Source: Flavobacteriales bacterium
GTDB lineage: Bacteria; Bacteroidota; Bacteroidia; Flavobacteriales_G; Salibacteraceae
Reading direction: 5' to 3'
Length of the DNA stretch: 64,000 bases
Assembly: GCA_013204105.1 (NCBI GenBank)
Contig: JABMOM010000045.1
Coordinates: 1 to 64,000, forward strand
Made by a program: the position numbers and the translations under genes. Every line of letters starts with the position of its first letter. The first letter of the stretch is position 1. Shown in pieces: positions 35,645-44,497 of the stretch. The notes beneath the pieces are model-generated. The model had not been told where the DNA came from. It did not search any database and worked only from the letters and a program-made list of their open reading frames with translations.

Positions 35645-38103
35645 TCGTGTAGGTATATCCTGCGCACGCGTTCGGGAATCTTGGTTAGTATCTCATAAGG
35701 AATCGTGCCCAGTTTTGCGGCCATTGCGGTAATCGAATCATTTCCTTCAAAAATGACTACTTCATCCCCTTCTTTTGCTTGTGTATGGGAGACGTCAATC
35801 ATCGTCATGTCCATGCAAATATTTCCGATGATCGGACATGGAATGCCTTGCCATAGGATATTCCAATTTCCATCACTGAGTCGCCGGTCTAGGCCATCCG
35901 CAAATCCGAGCGCTATTGTGGCCACCCGCCGAGCGGCATCTGCTCTTCCCTTCCTCGCATACCCCACTGAATCACCGGCATTCACTTCTCTGATTTGAAC
36001 AATGTAGCTCTTCAGAGAGCCGAGTGCATTGAGGAATCGATTCTCTTCGTTGCCACTGAACCCGTAAAGCCCAATGCCTAGTCGAACCATTTCGTAATGG
36101 AATTCAGGAAAACGAAGCACGCCAGTTGAGTTGAGCACGTGACGATCAGGTTGATAACCCAATGCCGCCACTACTTGGCTGTTCATGATGTCGAATCGCT
36201 CAATCTGCTCTCGTGTGAATGCATCGTGCGTTGCTTCGTCGGTGGCAGAGAGATGCGTAAAAATGCTGGCTACGCTAATAAACGGTGAGCTCGCAATGAG
36301 TTCTAAAGCTTCTTTGAGTTCCTGTTTTTCAAAACCCAACCTGTGCATGCCCGAGTCTAGCTTCAAATGGACTGGATAGCGTTCAAAGAAGTGGCGCATA
36401 CTTCTGGCTGCTCGAATGAAGTCCTTCAAGGCATTCAAGGAATAAATCTCAGGCTCCAATTCGTGTTGGATCATGCTCTCATACGAAGTTTTGCTGGGAC
36501 TCATGACCATGATCCGCAGGTTGATGCCCTTCTCCCGAAGCAGCATCCCTTCATCGGCATAAGCCACTACGAGGTAATGCACGGTCCGCTGGGATTGGAA
36601 AAAATGCGCGATTTCATACCCTCCACTTCCGTACGCAAAAGCCTTGACCATCACCATCACTTTGGTGTCCTCGGCTAGTTTGGATTGGAAGTAATTGAGG
36701 TTTTCCCCCAATTTCTGTAAGTCGATTTCAAGGGTTGTGATGCGTTGCTTCGCTTGCAGTCGATTGACCAACTTTTCCAGTCGGAATTGCCTGGCTCCTT
36801 TCACCAAAATCGCCTTATGCTTCAAGGTCTTCAAGTCCAACTGATCCCAATACTCATCCAAGGACGCAAAGCACTGGACCTTGATCGGAGCAAACAGGTC
36901 CTTATGCATCGCGATCTCAGGGCCAATGGCAATCAGGTGCGTTACCTCCGCTTCGAGTAGCATTTGTGCTATCTCCTGGTACGTATTTCCGAAGCTCTGC
37001 ATTTCCTTGAGATCACTCAAAATCACCCACTTATCGCGATCCGAGTGGGTCACGAGTTGATCTACCGAAGCGCGCAGTGAATGCAGATCAGAATTGTACG
37101 TATCATCGATGATCAGTGAATCTTCGATGCCTTGTTTCACCTCCATCCGCATGGCAATAGGTGACAACAATTCAAATCGATCGAGTACCGAATTATCCGT
37201 TTTGCCAAGCGTCCAAAGCATGGCGAAACAATGACCAGCATTCTCAATGCTCGCACGGTCAGTAAACGGAATGGAAAATTTGAATTGCTTCCCTTCGACC
37301 TTGGCTTGCAATTGCGTTTGATCATTCGACTGCTCAAATACTCTCAATTGAATTTGGGCCTTCTCTCCTTTCATCGACCAGAATACACATCGTTCACGCT
37401 CTTCTTTTGACAACCACTTCACCCATTTGTGGTCGGCGCATGCGCTGACTTTTTGGGCTGCTTTGAAGAGGCGCCACTTTTCTCCAAATTTCTGTTTGTC
37501 TGAACCAAAGTGGGCAGAGTGCGCGTCACCTAAGTTGGCCATGATTCCCAAGGTTGGACGCAAAATTTCCTCTAGCCGGTCCATTTCACCTGGTCTGGAG
37601 ATGCCGGCTTCGAAGATTGCCAAGCTGTCGTTGCTGCTCAATTCGAACACCGAAAGTGGAACCCCGATTTGAGAGTTGTAACTCTTTGGGCTTCGACAAA
37701 TTTGGAACTCACTTTCAAGCAATGCGTTGAGCCATTCCTTTATGATTGTTTTTCCGTTGCTTCCAGTAATTGCGATGACCGGTACGTCATAGTTATCCCT
37801 ATGCTCCGCCGCGATGCGCTGCAAGGCTTCGACCACATCATTCACGACAATAAAATTGGCCCTGCCCGCATACCGCTCAGCAATCTCCTCATCGGTGATT
37901 AAAAAATGATGCACTCTATAGTCGAGCAGTTCAGGAATGAAATCATGCCCATCGAAACGCGCTCCCTTTAGCGCCGCAAATAAGGCGTCATCGCGCTTAA
38001 GGATGCGATGATCCGCATTGATCCGGCCGACCTTTGAGCCGGGGAAAGCGATGTATGCCTTACCTCCACAGAAGTCTGCTATGCTTTCGATCGTATAATT
38101 CAT
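35641..38103 (-). CDS. Bifunctional UDP-MurNAc-tripeptide D-Ala-D-Ala ligase / alanine racemase
   Basis: An 820-residue fusion typical of Bacteroidota. Residues 1 to about 450 are MurF-like (ATP loop [35 protein letters not shown]). Residues about 455-820 are alanine racemase, with the PLP Lys in [27 protein letters not shown], the second catalytic Tyr in DSVGYARKG and [13 protein letters not shown]. It supplies D-Ala and attaches D-Ala-D-Ala to the peptidoglycan precursor. It shares four-base overlaps with tdk upstream and the GT2 gene downstream. Confidence 0.96.
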   Translation of the reverse strand: MNYTIESIADFCGGKAYIAFPGSKVGRINADHRILKRDDALFAALKGARFDGHDFIPELLDYRVHHFLITDEEIAERYAGRANFIVVNDVVEALQRIAAEHRDNYDVPVIAITGSNGKTIIKEWLNALLESEFQICRSPKSYNSQIGVPLSVFELSSNDSLAIFEAGISRPGEMDRLEEILRPTLGIMANLGDAHSAHFGSDKQKFGEKWRLFKAAQKVSACADHKWVKWLSKEERERCVFWSMKGEKAQIQLRVFEQSNDQTQLQAKVEGKQFKFSIPFTDRASIENAGHCFAMLWTLGKTDNSVLDRFELLSPIAMRMEVKQGIEDSLIIDDTYNSDLHSLRASVDQLVTHSDRDKWVILSDLKEMQSFGNTYQEIAQMLLEAEVTHLIAIGPEIAMHKDLFAPIKVQCFASLDEYWDQLDLKTLKHKAILVKGARQFRLEKLVNRLQAKQRITTLEIDLQKLGENLNYFQSKLAEDTKVMVMVKAFAYGSGGYEIAHFFQSQRTVHYLVVAYADEGMLLREKGINLRIMVMSPSKTSYESMIQHELEPEIYSLNALKDFIRAARSMRHFFERYPVHLKLDSGMHRLGFEKQELKEALELIASSPFISVASIFTHLSATDEATHDAFTREQIERFDIMNSQVVAALGYQPDRHVLNSTGVLRFPEFHYEMVRLGIGLYGFSGNEENRFLNALGSLKSYIVQIREVNAGDSVGYARKGRADAARRVATIALGFADGLDRRLSDGNWNILWQGIPCPIIGNICMDMTMIDVSHTQAKEGDEVVIFEGNDSITAMAAKLGTIPYEILTKIPERVRRIYLHE

Positions 38104-38681
38104 CTGTTCATCACATTCGTGTTAAAACAAGCTCGACACAACGGTTGATACTCATTGAGTTCTCCCAATTCAACCAATCGATCACTCGTAATGATGCGAT
38201 GGGAATGATTCGCATGTGAGCCACAATTTACGCAGATCGCATGGACCTTGGTCACGTATTCTGCGATGGCCATAAGACCGGGCATGGGGCCAAAGGGGCG
38301 GCCTTTGTAGTCCATGTCAAGGCCCGCTACAATCACGCGTTTGCCCATGTTGGCCAATTGGTTGCATACGCTGACGAGTTCGGGATCAAAGAACTGAGCC
38401 TCGTCTATCCCAACTACTTGCGCTTCATTGGACAAGATCAGGATGTTGCCAGAGCTTTCTACCGGTGTTGATGGAATGCTATTTTCATCGTGCGAAACCA
38501 CCGCTTCTTCGTCATAGCGTACGTCCATTTCGGGTTTGAAGATCTCGACCTTTTGCCCCGCAAATTTTGCCCTTCTCAAGCGTCGGATAAGTTCCTCTGT
38601 CTTGCCGGAGAACATGGATCCGGAGACGACTTCGATCCATCCGTATTTGTGTTTTGTTTTGCCTGTAAATTCCAGGAACAT
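38100..38681 (-). CDS. tdk: Thymidine kinase
   Basis: A 193-residue type II thymidine kinase. ATP loop [31 protein letters not shown]; catalytic Glu in [11 protein letters not shown]; four-Cys zinc lasso AICVNCG ... PLCRACF. I start at 38681 (MFLEFTGK, the usual family start) rather than at an ATG seven codons earlier. It salvages thymidine to dTMP. First gene of the minus-strand run tdk, murF-alr, GT2, GT4, all linked by four-base overlaps. Confidence 0.95.
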   Translation of the reverse strand: MFLEFTGKTKHKYGWIEVVSGSMFSGKTEELIRRLRRAKFAGQKVEIFKPEMDVRYDEEAVVSHDENSIPSTPVESSGNILILSNEAQVVGIDEAQFFDPELVSVCNQLANMGKRVIVAGLDMDYKGRPFGPMPGLMAIAEYVTKVHAICVNCGSHANHSHRIITSDRLVELGELNEYQPLCRACFNTNVMNR

Positions 38682-38809
38682 TGCGCCTTGAATTGGGTTC
38701 AATCAGATATTACGAATCTATCTGAATTGTTTGAATCCCACTCGATATGCCACCATTAACCTTTCGTTGTTCCTGAAAAATTATCACCTCATCAAAATTG
38801 CAATACACA

Positions 38810-38838
38810 ATTGCGATCTTTGATCTGCGTTAGATTTG
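38810..38838 (+). promoter_or_regulatory. Putative promoter of the coiled-coil/M28 gene pair
   Basis: ATTG at 38810-38813, 17 bases of spacer, then TAGATTTG (full match to TAnnTTTG) at 38831-38838. It ends one base before a first ATG (38840) and seven before a second (38846), so the mRNA would begin at about the second ATG. Confidence 0.5.
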
Positions 38839-38845
38839 CATGTAC

Positions 38846-39463
38846 ATGAATGACCTCCTCCAAAAGATAGACCGACTGGAACGCCAGATCCAAGAAAAGG
38901 AAAACGAACTTCAATTGATCAAAGACGACCTTGAAGCCATACGCGCAGCGTTAGAAACCATGCTGGAAGAACAGCAATCTCAAAACCTACCGGAAGCAAT
39001 AGAAGAAGCTTCTCCAGCAGTTGAAGCCATCGCCGAAACATCGGCGGAAGAAGCATCTACAACTGAAGAGGTGGAAGCCCCATCAGAAGCGCCTGCAAAT
39101 GAGGAGCAACAGCACGAAGCGATCATGCGCACCATTGAGGAGTTTTCGAAGGCGCACGCAGGCCAACCCAAGCCAGGTCCTCATGCCGGTGATACCCTCA
39201 CCCTCAGCGATCGGGCTGGCACTTCAAAATTGCAAGACCTGAAAAAAGCCTTTGGCATCAACGAGCGTTTTCTCTATGCAAATGAGCTCTTTAATGGGGA
39301 CATGTCTGCCTTCACACGCGCATTGGAGGAGCTCAATCATTTAGAATCCCTGACGGATGCAGCGCGACTTATGGACGAAAACCTCTCTCAGAAATACAAA
39401 TGGGACAGCGAGAATGATACGGTGATCGCGTTCCGATCCACCGTTTCACGCAGATTTGCATGA
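38846..39463 (+). CDS. Coiled-coil protein of unknown function
   Basis: A 205-residue soluble acidic protein. Residues 1 to about 42 form a regular coiled coil (DRLERQIQEKENELQLIKDDLEAIR); residues about 50-95 are a Glu/Ala-rich low-complexity linker; the C-terminal third (LQDLKKAFGINERFLYANELFNGD...FTRALEELNHL) resembles the C-terminal segment of small Bacteroidota proteins of unknown role. I prefer the ATG at 38846, because the promoter box ends at 38838; an ATG at 38840 is possible. It overlaps the M28 gene by four bases. Confidence 0.75.
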   Translation: MNDLLQKIDRLERQIQEKENELQLIKDDLEAIRAALETMLEEQQSQNLPEAIEEASPAVEAIAETSAEEASTTEEVEAPSEAPANEEQQHEAIMRTIEEFSKAHAGQPKPGPHAGDTLTLSDRAGTSKLQDLKKAFGINERFLYANELFNGDMSAFTRALEELNHLESLTDAARLMDENLSQKYKWDSENDTVIAFRSTVSRRFA

Positions 39464-40725
39464 TGCGATCCTTTTTCTTAAGTCTTCTTCTAAGCCTTCC
39501 CATGCTAAGCCTGGCGCAGGACAGCGCCTTTGTGCGTCAAATGATTGATTCGCTTTGTGCCCCTCGATACCACGGGCGGGGCTACGTACTCAACGGGGAC
39601 GTCAAGGCTGCCGATTTTCTGGTTCGCCAATGCAAGTCCATCGGATTGGCTCCCCTGAAGGGCTCGTTTACCCAAGCTTTTGAATTGGGTGTAAACACCT
39701 TTCCCGGTGCCATGGACTTGTCGATTAACGGCACGCTCCTTAAGACCGGAGAGGACTACATCCCAAACCCTAATTCATACGCGCTGCATGGTAATTTTAA
39801 CGCCTTTCCTTTAAAGCCGAAGTGGACAGATAAGCGCGAAAAGCTTTTCAAACTATCGCTGAAGGAAAGGATAAATGAAAGCATAGTGGTGCTAGACGCA
39901 ACGGATGATTCTCCCGCCAATCAAGCCTATATAGCTCGCCTAGGAGAAAATCCAATCAATGCAAAAGGATATGTGGTGCTGACGGATAAAAAACTGACTT
40001 GGTCGGTTGGGCGGCGCATGTATACCATCCCCATACTGGAGGTGACAAAGGATTCGGTAGACAAAAAGATTCGCTCCGTTTTCCTTGATATGGACCAAAC
40101 CTGGGTAAGCGACTATCAAACTAAGAATGTAACGGCATCTATCCCTGGAAGGAAAGACTCCATGTTCATTTTTACTGCACACTATGATCACCTGGGTCGA
40201 ATGGGTGCCGACACGTACATAGCAGGAGCGAGTGACAATGCAAGTGGAACTGCGATGCTGCTCGACCTAGCGCGTTACTATAAAATGCACCCCCCGGAGT
40301 ACACTACGGTCTTTATTTGGTTCGCGGGAGAAGAAGCAGGGCTCGTCGGCTCAACCTACTTTGTTGACAATAGTCCTATTGATCTGAAAAAGATCAAATT
40401 CCTGCTTAACCTTGACTTGATGGCCGACGCAAAGACGGGAATCACGGCTGTGAACGGAAAGATTTTTTCGGATCAGTTTGACAATTTGGTCCGGGTGAAC
40501 AACGAGGTCAGCGCCCTTCCTACGATCAAGGCAAGGGGTTCAGCTGCTAACAGCGATCACTATCCTTTTTTCCAAAAGGACGTTCCCTGTTTTTTCATCT
40601 ATACGATGGGGGATTACAAGCATTATCATGACATTCACGATGTGCCTGAGAATATTCCCCTCACCAATTACAAGAAGGTTTTTGATCTGATGACCGCATT
40701 TGTAGCACGCGGTCTTGATTACTGA
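39460..40725 (+). CDS. M28-family secreted aminopeptidase
   Basis: A 421-residue zinc peptidase with a signal peptide (FFLSLLLSLPMLSLAQ). A PA-like insert precedes the catalytic domain. The two-zinc site is visible: AHYDHLG (His), GASDNASGTAMLLDLA (Asp), WFAGEEAGLVGS (Glu pair), LDLMAD (Asp) and NSDHYPF (His). It should release N-terminal amino acids from peptides outside the cytoplasm. Two ATG codons (39460, 39463) both couple to the upstream gene. It ends exactly next to the convergent 40726 gene with no spacer. Confidence 0.9.
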   Translation: MMRSFFLSLLLSLPMLSLAQDSAFVRQMIDSLCAPRYHGRGYVLNGDVKAADFLVRQCKSIGLAPLKGSFTQAFELGVNTFPGAMDLSINGTLLKTGEDYIPNPNSYALHGNFNAFPLKPKWTDKREKLFKLSLKERINESIVVLDATDDSPANQAYIARLGENPINAKGYVVLTDKKLTWSVGRRMYTIPILEVTKDSVDKKIRSVFLDMDQTWVSDYQTKNVTASIPGRKDSMFIFTAHYDHLGRMGADTYIAGASDNASGTAMLLDLARYYKMHPPEYTTVFIWFAGEEAGLVGSTYFVDNSPIDLKKIKFLLNLDLMADAKTGITAVNGKIFSDQFDNLVRVNNEVSALPTIKARGSAANSDHYPFFQKDVPCFFIYTMGDYKHYHDIHDVPENIPLTNYKKVFDLMTAFVARGLDY

Positions 40726-41679
40726 TTAACGCTTTATGGTCACGCTTCCACGAGCGTTCTGATCCACATAAGGTAAGCCATCATCCCCCACGGCGCGTAT
40801 CTCATAGAAGTATACCCCGTTCGGAAGTGCATTACCGAATCGATCGACACCATTCCAACGTACATTGATATCCCGTGATTCGAAGACAATTTGGCCGCTT
40901 TGGGTTGCAATCTGAAGGAAGAAGTCCTTCACACCATAGCCTTCGATGGTCATGTGTTCGTTGAATGGATCTCCATTTGGCGTAATCATCTGGCGAGCTT
41001 CGTGTGTGAAGTAGGCTGTAGTTGAAGCTTCGGGAGCTGTATGCTGCTCGGCTGGAGTAACTACCTCAACGTCTCGTTTTTGATTCGATGGTTGCTCAGC
41101 CACTTGTTGCTCTGGGCCGCGTTCTTCTGTCTTCTCTTGCGTGCTCGTTGCGGTGGCCAGGGCTTTTTCATGCTCAAACGGCTCACTGCTTGCTATGCCG
41201 TCGTTAAGACCGCCCTTAGCAAGCGCGGGATTGGATTCGATCGGCAAGATCTCGCTTTCGTTTGCAGTGATTTCTTGGATGCCCGGCTCTTCGATTGATA
41301 CCAGCTCCCCATCTGTCGAAACCTCAATGGCTTCAGAAACCTTGTTCACGCTTGCAGGACTTGCTGCAATGGCTGTAGCAGCATGCTGTGTCGTAGGCTC
41401 GGAACCGATGGTCTCCGTAGTTTCTATAGTTGCCTCGTGAGCAACACCGGTTTGATAGTTGATTTCCGCTATGGTAGCTGCAGTCATCAATCCTGCAAAT
41501 CCTATTACGGCGGCTGCCTTCGCTAGGAAAGTTGTCCCTCCCGCTGCTCCAGAAGCTGCCGCTCCAGCCTGACCCAAGGATGCTTCGATCCCGCTCCAGA
41601 CTTTTGGACTGACATCCATCTCATGGGAGGCAAACGCCTCTCGGAAGATGTCTTCAATGTTATGTTCGTTCTTCGTCAT
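40726..41679 (-). CDS. Membrane protein with anti-sigma-like N terminus and a gliding-motility-type C-terminal domain
   Basis: A 317-residue protein. Residues 1 to about 45 (NIEDIFREAFASHEMDVSPKVWSGIEASL) look like the short cytoplasmic sigma-binding helices of Bacteroidota anti-sigma factors; one membrane helix follows (about residues 50-70); a long Glu/Ala/Ser-rich linker; then an end domain (MITPNGDPFNEHMTIEG ... VRWNGVDRFGNALPNGVYFYEI) of the gliding-motility-associated (T9SS type B-like) family. It overlaps the upstream ECF sigma gene by one base (TAATG). Most likely the membrane partner of that sigma factor. Confidence 0.7.
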   Translation of the reverse strand: MTKNEHNIEDIFREAFASHEMDVSPKVWSGIEASLGQAGAAASGAAGGTTFLAKAAAVIGFAGLMTAATIAEINYQTGVAHEATIETTETIGSEPTTQHAATAIAASPASVNKVSEAIEVSTDGELVSIEEPGIQEITANESEILPIESNPALAKGGLNDGIASSEPFEHEKALATATSTQEKTEERGPEQQVAEQPSNQKRDVEVVTPAEQHTAPEASTTAYFTHEARQMITPNGDPFNEHMTIEGYGVKDFFLQIATQSGQIVFESRDINVRWNGVDRFGNALPNGVYFYEIRAVGDDGLPYVDQNARGSVTIKR

Positions 41680-42215
41680 TATATGTTCTCTCGTTCGACG
41701 ATGATATTCATCAAATATGTTCGCGCTTTGCGAAATTGCGTTTTCGAGGTGCTTTCCGTCACACCTAACTGCTCAGCGATCTCTTGGTGCGAGTACCCTT
41801 CGATCGCAAACATGTTGAACACCGTTCGGTACCCAGCAGGCATGTTCTCGATCAAGGTCATCAGTTCCTCCACCCTCAGTTTTCCAACAGATTTTTCTTC
41901 GTCACCAGCTAAATACTCAGCTTCGGAGATATCTGCGTCAATCTGCATCCGGTTGGATTTTCGAATGTGATCCAGACAGGTATTCACCATCGTCCTTCGG
42001 ATCCATCCTTCGAAACTTCCCTCGCCTTTGAATTTGCTCAGGTTGGAAAACACTTTAATGAATCCATCCTGCAACCAATCCTCTGCCAGTTCGACGTCGG
42101 AAGCGTAGCGCATGCATACCGACATCATCTTTCGCGAAAACTTGTCAAATAACGCTTTTTGCGCCTTCTGATCGTTCTTCAAACACTGCTCAATTAGCTG
42201 ATTGTCTGTCATCAT
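41679..42215 (-). CDS. ECF-type RNA polymerase sigma factor
   Basis: A 178-residue sigma-70 family protein with region 2 (DQKAQKALFDKFSRKMMSVCMRYASDVELAEDWLQDGFIKVF-like, residues about 15-60) and region 4 (YRTVFNMFAIEGYSHQEIAEQLGVTESTSKTQFRKAR, about residues 120-165); regions 1 and 3 are absent. It directs RNA polymerase to alternative promoters. The membrane protein next in the operon is the probable regulator. CAGTTTTG, one mismatch from TAnnTTTG, lies five bases upstream of the start. Confidence 0.92.
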   Translation of the reverse strand: MMTDNQLIEQCLKNDQKAQKALFDKFSRKMMSVCMRYASDVELAEDWLQDGFIKVFSNLSKFKGEGSFEGWIRRTMVNTCLDHIRKSNRMQIDADISEAEYLAGDEEKSVGKLRVEELMTLIENMPAGYRTVFNMFAIEGYSHQEIAEQLGVTESTSKTQFRKARTYLMNIIVERENI

Positions 42216-42481
42216 CAGGCCAAAACTGAGAATAAGATGTGATTTGAGGTAAAAAAGTTGCCCAGAGTAAAAAATCCTAACCGAGTGCTGCAGCCATAAA
42301 GGCTATGAGCGGATATCGAACAGGGTGCGCTATGAGGTCTTAACGACGGTACCATTGACCGCAAAGAAGGGGAAAATGAAGCAGCCAACGCGTCAAAACT
42401 TCCTTCGGCATTGAACAGTTGGTCATCTATCTTCAAAAAACCATTCCTCTTTAACGCATCAGCATTTCCCCTTCGGGTTAC
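42216..42481. other. Intergenic region between the divergent sigma-factor and epimerase-CBS genes
   Basis: The longest gene-free stretch, 288 bases in all, including the promoter box at 42482. It has a minus-strand open frame of 96 codons (42505-42215), but its Ser/Pro-rich, hydrophobic-tailed product looks like read-through of noncoding DNA, so I do not call it. No repeat, terminator or RNA gene was recognised. Confidence 0.5.
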
Positions 42482-42489
42482 TACCTTCG
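42482..42489 (+). promoter_or_regulatory. -7 box variant TACCTTCG of the five-gene ulosonate-like operon
   Basis: TACCTTCG, one mismatch from TAnnTTTG, 14 bases before the ATG at 42504. The same octamer precedes the genes at 3027 and 28322. No convincing -33 TTTG at 19-base spacing. Confidence 0.4.
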
Positions 42490-42503
42490 CTTGACTATCA
42501 TCC

Positions 42504-43502
42504 ATGAAGATCTCCGCTTCGGTATATTCCAGTAAGGAAACTTCCCTTGAACAGCTGATCAAGGACCTCGACCAACACGGTATCGATTATTTCCACATCG
42601 ACTGCCGGGACAACCCTCAGGTGTTTGATGACATCGAAGAGATTCGCCGTTATAGCGACACTCCGATCGATCTTCATTTGATCACCGCGAACCCCGAACA
42701 GTATTTTGAGCGCATCAACGCCTTGAAGATTGAATTCGTAACGCTTCAACATGAAGACTTGAGTGGATACGTATATACGGGTGGATGCTCAGCAAGCATG
42801 GGGCTGAGCATTATATCAGATACGGAAATTGATGTTTTCGACCCCACTCATTACGACTTCATTCTGATGATGGCGACCATTCCAGGGGAGAGCGGCGGTC
42901 GGTTTGATAAGATCAATTTTAGGAAGATCAGGCGTTTCAAACGTCGTTTCCCGGAAAGGGGCATTCACGTGGATGGTGGTGTCAACGCGGAAGTGAGTTT
43001 CATCCTTAGAAACATGGGCGTACACGCCTCGGTGGTTGGGTCGTACCTCTTCAAGAATTTGCCCATCGGCGCTGCCTTGCTGAATCTGAAACTTCACGAT
43101 ATTGAGAGTCACTACACCGTAGGCGATTTCATGCGTAGTCGCGAGGAAACACCCATCGTTGGACCGGCAGATCGAAGTTTACGCGCTGTGTTGCAGACCA
43201 TTGAAGACTACAAGCTAGGCTTCACCATTTTAGAAGACACCGAGCAGCGGATCGAAGGCATCGTCAGTAATGCGGACCTACGCAGAGAAGTGCTGCGCAA
43301 TGTGGATCACCCGGAGCAGATGGAGGTAACCGCGATGATCAATCGCTCTCCGATTGCCATAGAGGATCACATGACCGTGAGTGCCATGCTGCTCTATTTG
43401 AAAGAATTTGATTTTCCAATCAATTACCTTCCGGTGGTTGATGGTGATAAAAAAGTGAAGGGTGTTGTATCCTTCCTCAACCTTGTAAAAGGCGAACTAT
43501 GA
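42504..43502 (+). CDS. Ribulose-phosphate 3-epimerase-like domain fused to two CBS domains
   Basis: A 332-residue fusion. Residues 1 to about 195 are an RPE-type TIM barrel that keeps the metal and catalytic positions: His31 and Asp33 (FHID), His58 (IDLHLI) and Asp157 (HVDGGVN), plus IPGESGGRF at the phosphate loop. Residues about 205-332 are a tandem CBS pair (EGIVSNADLRREVL; PVVDGDKKVKGVVSFLNL). CBS pairs normally follow the SIS domain in the Kdo enzyme KdsD; here they follow an epimerase. It could convert ribulose 5-phosphate to xylulose 5-phosphate or act on another ketose phosphate, with nucleotide control. It overlaps the next gene by four bases. Confidence 0.8.
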   Translation: MKISASVYSSKETSLEQLIKDLDQHGIDYFHIDCRDNPQVFDDIEEIRRYSDTPIDLHLITANPEQYFERINALKIEFVTLQHEDLSGYVYTGGCSASMGLSIISDTEIDVFDPTHYDFILMMATIPGESGGRFDKINFRKIRRFKRRFPERGIHVDGGVNAEVSFILRNMGVHASVVGSYLFKNLPIGAALLNLKLHDIESHYTVGDFMRSREETPIVGPADRSLRAVLQTIEDYKLGFTILEDTEQRIEGIVSNADLRREVLRNVDHPEQMEVTAMINRSPIAIEDHMTVSAMLLYLKEFDFPINYLPVVDGDKKVKGVVSFLNLVKGEL

Positions 43503-44497
43503 TCATTCATTTGAGACCGAATGTCTCCGAACAGGAGGCGCATCGTTTCGCAGCTATGACTACCTCCGCCATCTTTCACGATGGCGAACGTTTTGTCTTG
43601 GTGACCCCATCAAAGCTGCAGGAAATTCCTGCGGAAATCGAACCCAGCGCTGAAGCACATTGGGCCATGGATTCCGATATCCAATTGGCCAGTCGAAGCT
43701 ATTCCGCGCCCACGCGCACCGTTCAATTGGGACAGCAAGCCATCGGCGGTGAAACCAACAACACGATGGTAATCGCAGGGCCGTGTTCTGTTGAATCCGA
43801 GGAGCAGATAAGACAAAGCGCCGAACTGATGAAGGAACTTGGCATCCATGGCCTTCGTGGGGGATGTTACAAGCCCCGAACTTCTCCCTATTCTTTTCAA
43901 GGACTCGGACGAGAAGGCTTGCAATTGCTCGCTAAAATGAGGGAAGAGTATGGATTTGTCATCGTAAGCGAGGTGCGGGATGCAACCCACGTGGATGACG
44001 TCATCGCCTTCGCTGATGTGATCCAGATCGGCGCAAAAAGCATGTATGATCACGGTATTCTCAAGGCTTGCGCAAAGACAGACAAAGCCGTTCTCATCAA
44101 GCGGGGCTTTGGAACAACATTGCAAGAGTTCGCGCAAGCCGCCGAATTTGTGCTTTCAGGGGGAAACCCAAACGTAATGCTGTGCGAACGTGGGATCAGA
44201 ACATTCGAAACAAAGACGCGGTTCACGCTTGATCTCTGCGGTGTTGCCTGGCTCAAGGAGCACATCAACCTTCCGATCATCTTAGACCCGTCTCATGCAC
44301 TCGGCTACCGCTACGGCATCGAAGACCTCAGTAAAGCATGTGTTGCCATGGGTATTGACGGCTTGCTCGTCGAAGTCCACCCCGACCCCTCAGTGGCAAA
44401 GAGCGACGCAGCACAACAACTTTACCACGACCAGTTTCGGCACCTCCTCAAAGCCATTAAGCCGGTGGCAGAAGCGGTAGGACGGCACATTGTATGA
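43499..44497 (+). CDS. Class I-beta DAHP-synthase-like enzyme
   Basis: A 332-residue protein. Residues 1 to about 75 form a small ferredoxin-like N-terminal domain as in Thermotoga-type DAHP synthase; the TIM barrel follows. Key motifs: GPCSVES (94-100), KPRTSPYSFQG (from 125), LCERGIRTFETKTRFTLDL, DPSHALGYR and LLVEVHPDPSVAKSDAAQQL. KPRTS marks erythrose 4-phosphate use (DAHP), whereas Kdo8P synthases have KANRS. It condenses PEP with an aldose phosphate. DPSHALGYR replaces the usual DPSHGTGKR. Coupled by four-base overlaps on both sides to the epimerase-CBS gene and a KdsC-like phosphatase. It may start the shikimate pathway or make a ulosonate. Confidence 0.88.
   Translation: MIIHLRPNVSEQEAHRFAAMTTSAIFHDGERFVLVTPSKLQEIPAEIEPSAEAHWAMDSDIQLASRSYSAPTRTVQLGQQAIGGETNNTMVIAGPCSVESEEQIRQSAELMKELGIHGLRGGCYKPRTSPYSFQGLGREGLQLLAKMREEYGFVIVSEVRDATHVDDVIAFADVIQIGAKSMYDHGILKACAKTDKAVLIKRGFGTTLQEFAQAAEFVLSGGNPNVMLCERGIRTFETKTRFTLDLCGVAWLKEHINLPIILDPSHALGYRYGIEDLSKACVAMGIDGLLVEVHPDPSVAKSDAAQQLYHDQFRHLLKAIKPVAEAVGRHIV

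Noticed and set aside
35641-38103. MurF-alanine racemase fusion as a novelty
   Set aside because: This fusion is well known across Bacteroidota.
42215-42505. 96-codon minus-strand frame upstream of the sigma factor, with TGATG coupling
   Set aside because: The product has an odd Ser/Pro-rich composition with no recognisable fold, lies in the divergent promoter region and overlaps the epimerase start; probably noncoding.
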